A stretch of DNA of 60,000 nt from Lingula anatina (Eukaryota; Brachiopoda; Lingulata; Lingulida; Lingulidae): assembly GCF_001039355.2 (NCBI RefSeq), contig NW_019775858.1:619062-679061 (forward strand), in the 5' to 3' direction. This document shows, piece after piece, positions 1 to 11,900 of this stretch (position 1 is its first letter; the number at the start of each line of letters is the position of its first letter). The notes below the pieces were generated by a model that did no database searches, was not told where the DNA came from, and saw nothing but the letters and a program-made list of their open reading frames with translations. Both the position numbers and the translations under genes were made by a program.

Positions 1-50
1 TGCGATGTCCGTTCGGTACTCGTATATCGCCCGCAAATCCCTTTTCTCTG
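1..50 (-). repeat. Edge fragment of the ACGATGTCCG dispersed repeat
   Basis: The first bases (gcgatgtccg, then ctcgtatatcgcccg) are the reverse complement of the segment at 17707-17751 and match 3880-3920. The element continues off the left edge of the window. Confidence 0.5.
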
Positions 51-61
51 CGGTTGAATCT

Positions 62-313
62 GAGTGCTCATTTCCAATGAAACTATCGTTCTACGTAGAT
101 CGACCAACTCCGAGGGACTCTCTCTGAATGCAATCAGATTAAGAAATTAACATGTCCCCTCCTGGCGTTGTGGAGAATGCAGAAAAGCTATTGGTTACAC
201 GAGTGCGTTGGAAAGAGGAGAAGGCGTGTTAAACTGATAGCATTCAGCGAAAGCCTCCGCGGAGTTGGATCGATCTACGTAGAACGATAGTTTCATTGGA
301 GATGAGCCCCAAG
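62..313. mobile_element. Foldback element (palindromic MITE-like)
   Basis: The left arm (GCTCATTTCCAATGAAACTA, then TCGTTCTACGTAGATCGA) is repeated in inverse orientation at the right end, with arms of about 65 bp and few mismatches. The middle of about 120 bp is unique. There is no coding capacity. No clear target-site duplication can be seen, so the superfamily is unknown. Confidence 0.75.
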
Positions 314-3300
314 TTTAAATAACAGCTTTATTAATACCACTTTACTTGAATGTTATGTTCTTTTCTTTAACAGTAAATTGATAAGTGACAAATCAGTTAT
401 TTATATGCTGTAGCCTAACGCAGAGGAAGCAACAGCCTCACCTTTCTTTTGATCTCACCCAAAATGTAATTTTTAAAAATTTTTATCATCGATTTCTGTC
501 CCGTTCACCCGATAATTGACAAACTGATATTTTGATTAATTTCATTTATTCATTTTCTTTACTTTGCGAAAAATGTATAACTTTCAAGCAGATCAGTAAA
601 GAAAATGGACAGCAGTGAATTGATAAGCGACAATAAGGGTTTTTATTTTAGTCACCATGTCCGGAAGTTCCCCACCAAATTAAATTTTTGTCGAAGAAAA
701 AGCAATTTTCCTATTCAAATCCTTGCACTTGGATTGCCGTTTTGTACTAAACGACTTACAAGAAGGTCGTTTTCGCATCGTGTGTCACACGTATCTGGAT
801 CAAAACACTTACGTAAGAGAGAAATCTAAACAAAGCCCCCATGTTTGACACGGCCAATTAACTGGGTGATTCTGACTGGTCCAAACAGATGGAAGCGAAA
901 CTGAGTAAAAAAAAAACGTAACGTAATTACATATTTAAACCGCTTGAAGTATTTTCATACCGATACGTGTAATGCACGATGTGAAAAGCACCTCGATGTC
1001 TTCCTGTACATTTTAGAATGAAATATCGACATCAGGTACTTTAATTTGAGGGGATTTTTATCGTTTTTTAATGTCTGGATTGGGAAAGATAAGTAGCTTT
1101 GCAGGAAATGTAGACATACAAAATATGACTTTGGGACATTTTCAAACGCAGATAAAAATATCTTCGAAAAGCAATACAGCACTAAGAAATATGTTGTTTG
1201 CCCCATAACTAAATAAGGGCCTGTAAACGACTGTTTCACCTTTCAGTGGTGAAAATGTTGAAAATTTATGTTGAGATATTGAAAATGCCAGTTTGTTTCA
1301 TTGATTTAAACCATCTTAGTAAAGTACGTCCACCGGGATTAATGGGCGTCCAGTTTAGGACAACGCCTGGCGTTTATGTCTGGGTAGCGCAATCATTTTC
1401 AAAGAATGCATAACCCAATATCCTGTTTTTTCCATACACCGAACATTGTATCTTTTCCTACGGGACATGAATTCCTTTCTCCCCAAACTGTTGGGAGCCT
1501 TGGGAAGGTCACTGTGAAGGATATTACAAGAACAGTCCGCTGAGCACCAATTCTAGAAACTCAATAATAAGGTAGAGCACGCCAAAACTGAGAAACGATG
1601 TAATTGAAGTCTCTATTCATTTTCCATGTCACCAACAGAGTGCTTTGCTGGATATTAATACAAGTACCGACACGTTTTTTAACGATGTTTATTTCAGACC
1701 ACATTTCTAATTAAATAACAAACAAACAGCACTTATCTATTCCCAAACTTAAGCCTGCTCCCTAGGTTTTGACATTTAAAAATGTGTGAAGGTATTGCTT
1801 TGCTAATGGTCGTCATCTAGATTACAAAAATTTAATTAGATCATTTCTTTTCTTCGGTTAAAGCAATGTACTGTATTTCCTAGTAATACCACTTCACTTG
1901 TGCTCTCAGTAGCAATATTCAGATTGACAGAGAGAATGTCTTCACTTTGTGACAAATTCTAATGACTCCATTATAAATGACACTGATATATCGTATCACT
2001 TACAGTGCGCTCTAAATAAAGAGGATGTACAATGTATGGTGTACTATCTAAATCGCCCTTCACATCGCGAACAGTAATATAAGTTAAGTAGTAAGTTGTA
2101 ATGTACATAATCCTGCAGCTCGTCTTAAGACATTTCATCAATAGTAAATAGGTTTATTGATCGTTACCCTTGTCGGCCAATAACTATAATTTTGTATACT
2201 AACGAGAAACACATTGATATCATTTAGAGGCGTTGAAATACTAGGCCTATAAATGTAAATGTACTAAACATTCCTCAGTCGGGACCTTGATGAAATAAAA
2301 TTCTGGTTCGTAATAGACACAGGCAATCATTAAAGAAAATTGATATATTGCAGACAACGAAATTCTAAGTACAATTTCTTGAAACGTTTGAAACGATATT
2401 AAGAGCGTAGACCCCCCGCCAAGGTGAAAGGGGATAAAATTCTTTAAAGGAAGAGACCGAAATATTAATCACTTCTTTTCGCCCTAATATAGCTGTCCAT
2501 CCTGAAAATTTTATCAAAATTAGTGAAAACCCTTTTGTGCTTTCCTAACCACAACTTGGACAAACAAATGCCGATGAAAACATGAAACTTCTTCGTTTGA
2601 GGTACATTGTAATGAGGTAGCAAATGCCTTGGCAATCGACTGGTGTACATTCAGAGCCTGTGTTGAAATCATTAAATACTTAACTTTACTGTGAACTTTG
2701 CAGGGGTAACTTTATTGAGAACTTTGCGTGGAACAGCAGGTCTGAAATCTAGCACAGCATTATGAATTTGATTTTGTAATAGTTGTTAGAGCCTGAACTT
2801 AATTTCTTCAATTTATTTTGATCTTGTTTAATTTACGTGGACGAACTTTCAAATCAACCGTTTTCATTATTAATTAATTTACATTTTCAAGGATTTTTAT
2901 GTTTATTTGAACATAAGCCATCACCCGTTGCCGTCAAAGTTGCCGTGCACTTCCCTGGAATTGAGACTCGTTTACCCAATAAAAGGAAAACCGTGTTACT
3001 CCTCACAGGGTTGAGATCTTCCCTATATCGGCGGATTTCCGAATTTTTGGAAGCCAAAACTATCATTGGTCTAGGCGCCCCCTTGAACCCGATGACATAT
3101 TTTTCATTTTTTTCACTAAAAGTCTCATCTCATCCCTATTCTCAAACTGAAAGAAACAGGAAAGAATTAAAGGACTACCATACGTCTCGAGTTCGAAACC
3201 CTCTTGGTTGGATTATATTTTTTGAAGTTATGACATTTTTTATGATTTTTCCACAAATTTGCATTTTCTTTGTTTGATTATGAATTCCCATGAGTCTGAA

Positions 3301-3854
3301 GCCTTGTGGTAGTTACATTTTCTGAATGTCCAAATTAACAGTAGTACATAATTTAAACTCGTTGGTGATGGTGATGCGACTTTTATGTACTTTTGCACAA
3401 ACAAAACATTTTGTGCACTTCCGTAGTTAACCAAATAAATGTAAACCCATGTTACTTATCATTTACTAACGTAGAGGAGTGATTTATAGGTCTAATACAC
3501 AGCTTGAGTTCGAAAACCTTTTTTTTGAACCTAGCGCAAATACTTTTATGCCTAAAAATACCTTATTTATCCATAAATGTAATAAAGAGTCACATTAAAT
3601 CTCTAGATCTAACACGAGAACTATAGGGTGCCCGCAGAGCGTTTTTTTTAATTTGGAAATATTCGTGATAATCTAATACTAAAATTATACAAGACTGGAG
3701 GACGTGCTAGGATCTTCATGACCTCTTTTTTTCCAGCGATAAGTGTGAATCTCTGTACGTTGGGAATGTCTTCTTGGAAACCATTCAGATGACAAAGTTA
3801 ATCCAAAACCTGATAGATTTGTTCTATTTTGCAACAGACCGTCATTGGACAGTA
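314..3854. other. Intergenic, no gene recognised
   Basis: This is AT-rich sequence without a convincing exon. One open frame of 147 codons (2837-3277, plus) has no recognisable domain and mixed composition. A stretch at 3190-3305 resembles 7835-7965 and may be a degraded dispersed repeat. Confidence 0.5.
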
Positions 3855-4352
3855 CTTAAGCCTAGATTACATTGCCATACGATGCCCATGTAGTGCTCGT
3901 ATACTACCCGTAAATCCCTCGTAGTACCAGGGGCGGATTCAGAGTTATTTCCTGACAGTCTTCCAAATTATCTTTGTTGATCCGTTCTTCATTTTTGACC
4001 GTCTTCCGACAGAAAAAATTAGATACCCGCCAATGTAAACTTGAAAATCTGACCGTCTTCAGGAAGACCCAGAAGACGCCCTAAATCCGCCCCTGCGTAC
4101 GGCGTCTGTTCGGAGGCAGATGGTGGTCGTGCGAAATCGTACGGATTCACGGCATCCGTAGTATCTACGATTTTGTCAAACTAAAACTTCTGACAAATTT
4201 CTGAAATCATAAGCCCGTAGGCCAAAGCATTATGGATGGCATTGCACATTTCCATACGGGTATTGTTCGATGGACTCACGGTGATCGTGATAATGGTTGG
4301 ACCTTTTGTTGGTCTCTTTTCCTTCCACCTTTGGTAGTTTTAGGAGGCATAT
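3855..4352 (-). repeat. Copy of the ACGATGTCCG dispersed repeat, interrupted by a MITE
   Basis: Read on the minus strand this matches the copies at 17441-18210: CCTAAAAC, CAACAA, GCCCGTA, a TACGATTT..TTTTGTCAAA stretch, GTGAATCCGTACGATTTCG, GGGTAGTATACGAGC and GGGCATCGTATGGCAATGTAA. It is split by the 168-bp element at 3928-4095. No protein is encoded. The family may be a non-autonomous DNA element; the class is not determined. Confidence 0.6.
3928..4095. mobile_element. hAT-like MITE
   Basis: This is a 168-bp element with terminal inverted repeats CAGGGGCGGATTCAGAG (left) and CAGGGGCGGATTTAGGG (right, reverse complement). CAGGGGCGGA termini are a familiar hAT signature. The flanks share a CGTA core (cgtagtac and cgtacggc), a possible decayed 8-bp target duplication. 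It lies inside a copy of another repeat, so it is the younger insertion. Confidence 0.7.
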
Positions 4353-5736
4353 CAATAATGAAGCTATTTAAATTTAAGTGTTATTCATTTCTATGAATTT
4401 GAAATTTAGCTTTTCTTTACTCTGACCACATGGTGAAAAAAGTCGTTGGGGCTGCTCTGACAACGTGTATATCTCTTCAATGAAATCGCAAGGAAGTCGC
4501 ATTTCAACTGCAGTGACACTGACAGGGCTCCGTACGATCACTTTTCAACCAAAACCCCTAATTTTCCGTATGGGACTTCAAGGTTACGTCGGAGGAATGG
4601 CATGGCACCCGCACGTAATGTATACGTACTCGCCGCACCCCGTAGCCACTTACAACAAAAAAATCGAATGCGTTCTGATCGTACGGCGGCCGGGGCAAAT
4701 AAAATCTAGCCCTTAGGAAAAAAGCAACCTGAAAATAACCGCGGAGAGATTCTCTGTCTCTCATTTGTCCCCGCTGGTCCCCCCCTTTTTATTATTTTTT
4801 TATTTTATTTATCTATTTTTATTATTTATTTATTTATTTATTTTGCCCCACTCGGTAAGTCCCAGATGATGCCCATTCCAAAGCAAATTTCAGCTCAAAC
4901 CCTTTTTGTTCTAACCGTCCACCTGTCAGATGAACTTCCTGGAATAGGGTGGAGTGCCTGATAGCGAGGAGAATGGGGGCGAGCGTCTATTTTCTGAAGT
5001 TAGCATGAAACGTTTTTGTAAAAACCGTATGGAACATGGCTAAGCTATATGAGAATCTCAGATAATGTTTACGTACCAAAGTGGATTGCTGAAAAATTTT
5101 ATCCCTGGACATATTTTAATCCATGGATGCTTTAATGACTCGCAATAGAGATAAGTAAACATTATGGCTAGGATCTTAGCGAATACAGAACGTTACCAAA
5201 ATGTCACCATAACGTTGTTTTTTATTATTATTATTATATATATATATTTTTTTGTTAAATAAACGTTATACATGTAGTAACGCTCTGTGTTTGCTGGGTA
5301 TAAATAAATTAACTTTAGATTCATATATTTTTTAACTTCCTGCCACAACTCCTGTCTCAGGAGTTTCATGTGAAGCTGTGGTGTTTCTTGTGACTAATCT
5401 TTATCACATATGATAAAATAATTAACTTGACAAATGACATTTTTTGTAACAAATGAATGGGTTCATTCTGGAACAACATTAAGGCATCCATTAAAACAAC
5501 ATTCATCTTTGCCTGTATGCCCAAATGTTCTATTATGTCATCTTGCAATCACAGCAGATTGTATAAGTGACACTTTATCCTCTATCTGTGCGTATCTAGT
5601 TGTTTGATGGCCAGGATCTCGGAGAAAAGGTTGTGTGCGTCTAACATTGAATGAAGAGCAGTCGTTTGTTTCGCCATTTTCCAAAATGATAAAGTCAAAG
5701 CCTTATGGGCACTTTTTCTTCCTGGTAAATGTAATT
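4353..5736. other. Intergenic, low-complexity tracts
   Basis: There is no gene. A TTTA-rich tract lies at about 4790-4848 and a TTA/TA tract at 5219-5248. The part closest to 5737 is probably the 3' UTR of the GPCR gene on the minus strand. Confidence 0.5.
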
Positions 5737-5914
5737 TTAATAGTTCCTGGAATATCTCATACGTGACATAAGTAAGAACGGTGGATTGGCCGAATCCTCC
5801 GATAAAGTCATACACGGATATGACGCTTGGGAGTTGAACAGGACCTTCATTTCATCTCTGCCGTAATGGACGCACGGCAGCCAGCGAAAGAATGATTTGA
5901 ACCCACAGCGGAAT
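5737..5914 (-). CDS. GPCR exon 5: cytoplasmic tail and stop
   Basis: I located this exon by reading the minus strand for the expected RFR-GF continuation after TM7. A CCTTTCCAG acceptor precedes ATTCCGCTGTGGG, which joins exon 4 to give MNKRFRCGFKSFFRWLPC. The tail then runs 58 residues to a TAA. It has no ATG at its beginning, so it is easily missed. Cys352 is a probable palmitoylation site; the tail has several Ser/Thr residues. Other readings of this stretch in a different frame (5582-5815) have no recognisable similarity. A minus-strand AATAAA about 510 nt downstream of the stop (5221-5226) could be the poly(A) signal. Confidence 0.85.
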
Positions 5915-8900
5915 CTGGAAAGGCATAAGACATAAATTTGTGATGCTTTTTGATAAAAATGTGCATATATATATATATATATATATTTTTTTTTTCATCA
6001 CTCAATAATTCAAAGCAAAAGCAGATATATTTCACTATATTGAAAGCTACTTAAAGGGATAGTTTGACAGATCTTCTGTTTCAGTAAACGAGAGAAGTGA
6101 TAAATGATACCAACTCTGACAAACTTGGAATAGAATAAACTCCGTATCACATTATATCTCTTGAGAATAGATAATTTCCTTTGTAAATGTCGAAATGCTT
6201 CTTCATACCAAGGACGAACTGAGACCGGAAAAAAATTTGACTGCGTGGTTTGACGGCAGCAGACCAACAAACTAGTTAATTTAAAGCGCAGCGGACAAGG
6301 CTTATTAATCTGGTCTTTGGGATCGTCAAATGGCAAAATTTAGTTAGTTGTAGAGCTGCGTTTGTAATGAGCGAAAACGTCAGGCCACACTAGGAATGAT
6401 AAACCAGTTCAGGCACAGATGAATTCACTGTAACCAAATCAAAAAGTAGCACAGTCGCCCGTCTTAAAGGGAAAAACTCATGCCCAGTGTTATGTCCCAA
6501 AGGAAGTTTTTAAAAAATGCGTAATAATATTTGCGAGATTGGAACTATCGGGCATTAAAAAAATAATACATTATGTTTTAGTGACATCTCGGTAAAATAA
6601 TTTTGCTTTATATTTCTTTCAACTTATATTACACGTATATTTGCATTAATGACGTGGCGCTAAATACCAAAACAATATCATAAAGTCTAATAGAACCTAC
6701 GGCGGTAATTGCTCATATGCAAAAAGTTAAAAGAAATGCGTGATTAAATCTACGACTAATAGTTCTACTGGACTGCGCTGCAGCTAAAAAAAAAACATAA
6801 GAAACGGGCTGCATTGTCGGATTGACCGGAATTATGACTTCGTAGACCTCAAAATGATGATCTTATTTTTGACTATCGTTGCTTCTATTCAGATAATAAT
6901 TGCATTTTCAGCAGAATGGGGACACATCCATTGCCAGTAGGATAATACAGAAACATATCTGACAACACAATCAAGGCCGACGGCGCTCCTTCAGAAGCGG
7001 CGCGGAAAAAAGCAAATCTAACGAGGTCATTTTTCTTGTGAACCCATAGGTTTTTATTTGAGAAGGGTGGGAGGTTTATCAATCACGTAGACACAATAAT
7101 TAGGTGATGTTAAAGCTTGAAGGCAGAGCTTAAAACAAGAAAAAAGACTTTTTATATGACAACAGCAAGACGGTAAGTAAAACATAACATTTAATCAACC
7201 CTCTTCATTAACGCCTATAAAATAAAGTTTAAACTTAAAGAAAAATCTAATGCTTAAAAACGCTAATTGCAAAAGACATCGTCGGGTCTGTTTTTACCTT
7301 TTGTTCATCCAAACATAAACGATTGGGTTGAACATGGTGTTACTCATTGCCACCCAGAAGACAACCAGCCATATATACTGTATTCCGTCATAGTGAAATA
7401 TGTGATCGTGCTCAAACTGTAGCAAGAAGAACACGTGGTATGGAAGCCAGCATACGGCGAATAGCAGTACAACCACAATCAACATTTTCACAACCTGGAA
7501 CGGACAGGATCAAGAATTACAGAAGATCAAATTTGTACTCGTTGCACAAATTATGTGCTTTACAGCAACCAGTCCTCTTTAAGAGTGATATTGCACTACT
7601 TTTGAACTATATATTTTGTTAAGACTAAATATGTACATTTAAGCATTTTGCTTTACATTATTCATGTAATTTTTAAAATTTAAATCTAAATTATAACTAT
7701 TTCTATGATGACATAAAATGTGGCTCAAACATGTCTTTATTATAGATGAGGCTTACACTAAATGTCAGGTTTCTGTTCTGCATGGCAGCTCGTACTCGTG
7801 GACTCGAGTATACTTTGTCTTTAAAGTATGTACAGTTCATATTGGAAAACCAGCTTGATTGGATAATTTTTTTCTTGAATTTATGCAATTGTTTGTGAAA
7901 TTTTTATTTTTCTCATTCCGGTATTTTGAATGTGTGAATTCGAATTCTCATGGATCTGAAACCTTACGTTTTATATTCGCTTAGCTCGTTACATATTCCT
8001 AATATATATGTTACTTGTTGTGCAAAGTCAAAATTTAGTAATGATTTTTCTGTTAAGCATAATTTATTATTGAAATAAAGTGACAAAATAACCTATTATT
8101 GTGCATCATTATTTTCTGCTTTTTGTCTTTACACTTGACAGCTTTGCATTTGTCATTCTTCTCTGTACCCATGTTGAAGTAGTCTACTTTGACTGCATTT
8201 TTTTAAAAACGGATCAAATGCCGGGCCCGTTATTTTTGCGGTAATAGTTCTGCCTTTTTTCCTGTTTCTTCTAGCAATATCGAACGAAGTGTGGTCAATC
8301 CGGGCACTGGTGATACGGGGTCCACCTATGAATTGACCAGGGGCTACATTGCCGGTGGCAGTTCTCTTCTGTAGAATTCTTATCACAGTTTTTCAGGATA
8401 CAAAAATCATTATGCAAATGTCTCCATAACTGAACCCTGCATATTGGAACGTTACCAACTGGTTCCTGAAATCTAAACCGGTAGGACCTGGCCTAGTCAA
8501 GTATTCGACTGGGTAAAGGTGTGGTTTTAGCTACTCCAAATTTCTGTTCGATATTGCGGAACACCTTGTAACAGCCAAACAAAGGAACAAACAGCACTGC
8601 ATAGGCCTACCCTTACACTTTGGAACCATCGCCCATTGATGTATATTCACCTTTGACCCAGGTAGTGTGGATTGGTCAGTGAATCCTAATGGTTAGGGAG
8701 TAGGCAAAATATTCCCCTATTCAAAACGAAACCATTTGATTGATTAGAAAAGCTATTTTAGGGTGTGGCAACCTTTTAAACCAATATTGTAGGGTGGAAT
8801 TAATTGCTAAGCAATTATTATTTTTAGAAAATTCCGATTATTTTTATTGTAAAAATCTTTCGGTCTTTCTGTTTTCCACATTTCTTGCCATCGCTATTTA

Positions 8901-11900
8901 GTGGACGCCGCTATTCCAGACAATCTTACCCGTCTCTTGGCCTGAATGGCATCTTGTAATGTGGGCGTGTTCTCCCCAATGCGTTCTCCGGACCACAGCC
9001 TCGCACTGATTCTCATGTATGTCACCAGTAAAACCATTAAGGGGATGAAATACTCAAATGATGTCAAGAATATGTTATACCTGAAACAGAAAAAGAAGCC
9101 CATTTCATGGCCTGGATAATTGCACCTGAAATGAATAATACCTGCCTCCTCCCTCCTGTCATGGAATACATAAAATGACGAAGAATAAAGCAAAATACAT
9201 ATGTAAATACAAAACATGGGCTACTTAATCAAACCGAACTTCATTTTGAATATTAAATTTGCTCATTATAGAGACGGAAACGTTTGCATCGGAAACGTTT
9301 GCATTTATAACTAGTTTAACAAATGTTACGCAGACATGGGCCGAGTTAAGAGCAGGACTGAGTTGAAATGCTGAATACATGGGTAGACATGTTTTGGGAG
9401 ATCCAAATGAATAAACCATGTCAACATCTTCTCTTTTCACTAAAATCGAAACTATTGGAAGATGTACATTGCCAGTTCTGGAACACAGATACGATATAAA
9501 CAGCCTGTAGTAAAAAAACGGCTTTATAAAACACAGCTGAAACAACTTACCGCATTTTTGTTGATTTCTCTTAAAATGTCCAAGTTGCGCCGTTTCTTTG
9601 TTCTCGGCTGGCTAGCTAACATTAACCTTCATGTATTCTAACCTGCCTAAGTTTGTATATTTGTTTATTAACCAAATAATTATTACAGAAAAGGAGCAAT
9701 CCTAAACTTTGCACGATTGCTATTCGAAATAGTAGCTTCGAGTCATATCTGAATCATGCTGAATTTTTCTCATTTAAACCCAAATGTGGGAATTTGAACA
9801 CCCTTTGCGTGACTTGAGTCACATGAGAATTTGCCCTGCGGAAAGAGAACAGTTGGAAGACACATGTCATTACTTAATTTAGTTATCGTGACTGATGTCG
9901 TTCTAACCCATCAAAATAAATTGAATCGGTTCTTACGATAAGTCTTTCTCTGGTGCCCAGTTCATCTGACACTGGTACCATGCAGACCCATCAGGCATCA
10001 AAGCGTCCGTCACACGTGCCACCCCGCCAACCAGGATGGCAGGAATGCCGACCATTGAGGAGAGCGTCCAGATTCCACATATAACTCCAAGGACTATCTT
10101 TTTGGACAGACGAGGTCTCAGAGGATGGATTATTGCTATGTATCTGAAAAGCAAAAACTCATGATCGGTAAAAAAGAAATAAAACACGTCAGGCGGTAAG
10201 AACTATAGGGACTGCCTCAACTCAGACATTGCCTCGTAGCAGGTGGTTGTGGGATCAATTTGTGGTGACATATGCAAGTAGGAGAACGATTCTAAAAGCT
10301 TTTTTTCTCTGTGGCAGTAAAACCAAGTCAAATATAGATATTGATTTCTGCTACAAAGAAGTGTTTTATTGAGTAGTAAGTAATTTTACAAATTCTTACA
10401 TGAAACAGGCATTTTTGCTTACACTTATTTGGAAGTGGTAGTTTAACAGTGCCGCGGTTAGGTGATACATGTAAATCTGAATTAAACAATCCTCAAAACT
10501 GGCTTTTTTTGCTACATAAACAGACCATATTTACACTTCCCATTTCCCATAACATTTCTGATATCTTCAGATTTGTATGCAACATGATCCACACATCCTG
10601 AACCTTGCGCTATGGTGACATAGGATTTGACCCATACCGGTCTAAAACAGTTTTTTTTCTTCAATGATATTAGTGGTCTACTACCATATTGCACAACGTT
10701 GTGATTTTATCTCCTATAATCACGTCGCTCCTGGTTTGTTCGTCTAATTTATACTGTGTGCTTTAGGTCACGCAATGAGCGAAGGGTGACAGTATCCTTA
10801 AACACTTTTACCTTTAATCACTAAAGTAAGACAAAAAACCGTTTACAGAATTACTTCTATTCACCTCTTTTTCTGGGAGGCAGGGGGTCCTAAGGTTAAA
10901 ACATTTAAGTCACTCTTATGGAGGCAGAGACCGGTGAATTTCATTCGTGACGGTAAAAAAATTGAGAAATTGAAAACCAGAGCAGGGGTTTATAGATTGC
11001 AACTTTCTCAATGGTTTTGGATGGGATATACAGATCTGATAAAGGGTGAATTGCTCAAATTTCCAAGAAAAACATTCAAGCTATATAAAGATCTAAAGAA
11101 CACGGAATGCCTTTAATCTGAGCAAATAAAAATTGATAAGGTGTCAGTTCCCCGGTGAATGCGGCAGTGACTAGGACCACCAAGTAACTGCTTTGCAACC
11201 TCCTTGGAACTGAAAACGTAGTCGGTTGGCATGCTAGGTTTTTTATATACCACACAAAACAAAAGCCAATCTTGGGTGTTCGAAAACATCTCACCTTAGT
11301 ATTTTCTAGTGCGTCGACACGAATTTGAAATGTTTCTTACACACACAGATGTTATCAATTTAGCAACATGCAAGGGAGTGGTGTTAACTGACGTTTTTTG
11401 TAGTGTCAAAAGAAACAACACATGCATGAATATTTCAAATATTAAAAATCAACTGTATTAAACAATTTATGAACTATGGTTGCGGTTAGATGGCCGCACG
11501 GGGAGATGATTAAGATAAGGCCTGGATTGGGCTAGAATAATAAATGCACACAAGGCCTGTTGGAGCTACATTGTATAATGTTACATACATATACAGTATA
11601 ATATTCGGTGATCCACCGCTATTTAATTTTATTTATGTAGTTGTTGAGAACATAACCTTAGAAGGACGAAAATGTTATTTTATTGATATGATTTATGTGT
11701 TTATTTATTTATTTATTTATTATAATTATTATTATTAAGTTTAAGTAATTGTTATTTAACTAATCTGCTACTGATATAGGATGTACTTGACTGAAACTGG
11801 TTGCATGGAAAATATACAGTAAAAATGAGAAATAAGTGTAGTGCTTATTATAAGATGGATATTTGAGGTAATAAGCGGTTGGTTATACAAAGAGAAAATA

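Noticed and set aside
3186-3202. GAGTTCGAAACC, tRNA B-box-like
   Set aside because: No A box at the correct distance and no acceptor stem; the similar string near 3507 also lacks context.
2837-3277. Open frame of 147 codons on the plus strand, the longest in the intergenic left part
   Set aside because: No recognisable domain, amino acid composition typical of AT-rich non-coding DNA, no splice context, and its end overlaps a diffuse repeat.
5582-5815. Minus-strand open frame of 77 codons suggestive of a separate small protein
   Set aside because: It overlaps the GPCR terminal exon in a different frame; the spliced receptor reading explains the region better.
8153-8386. 77-codon minus-strand frame in GPCR intron 3
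   Set aside because: Exons 3 and 4 join in phase without it and no domain is recognisable.
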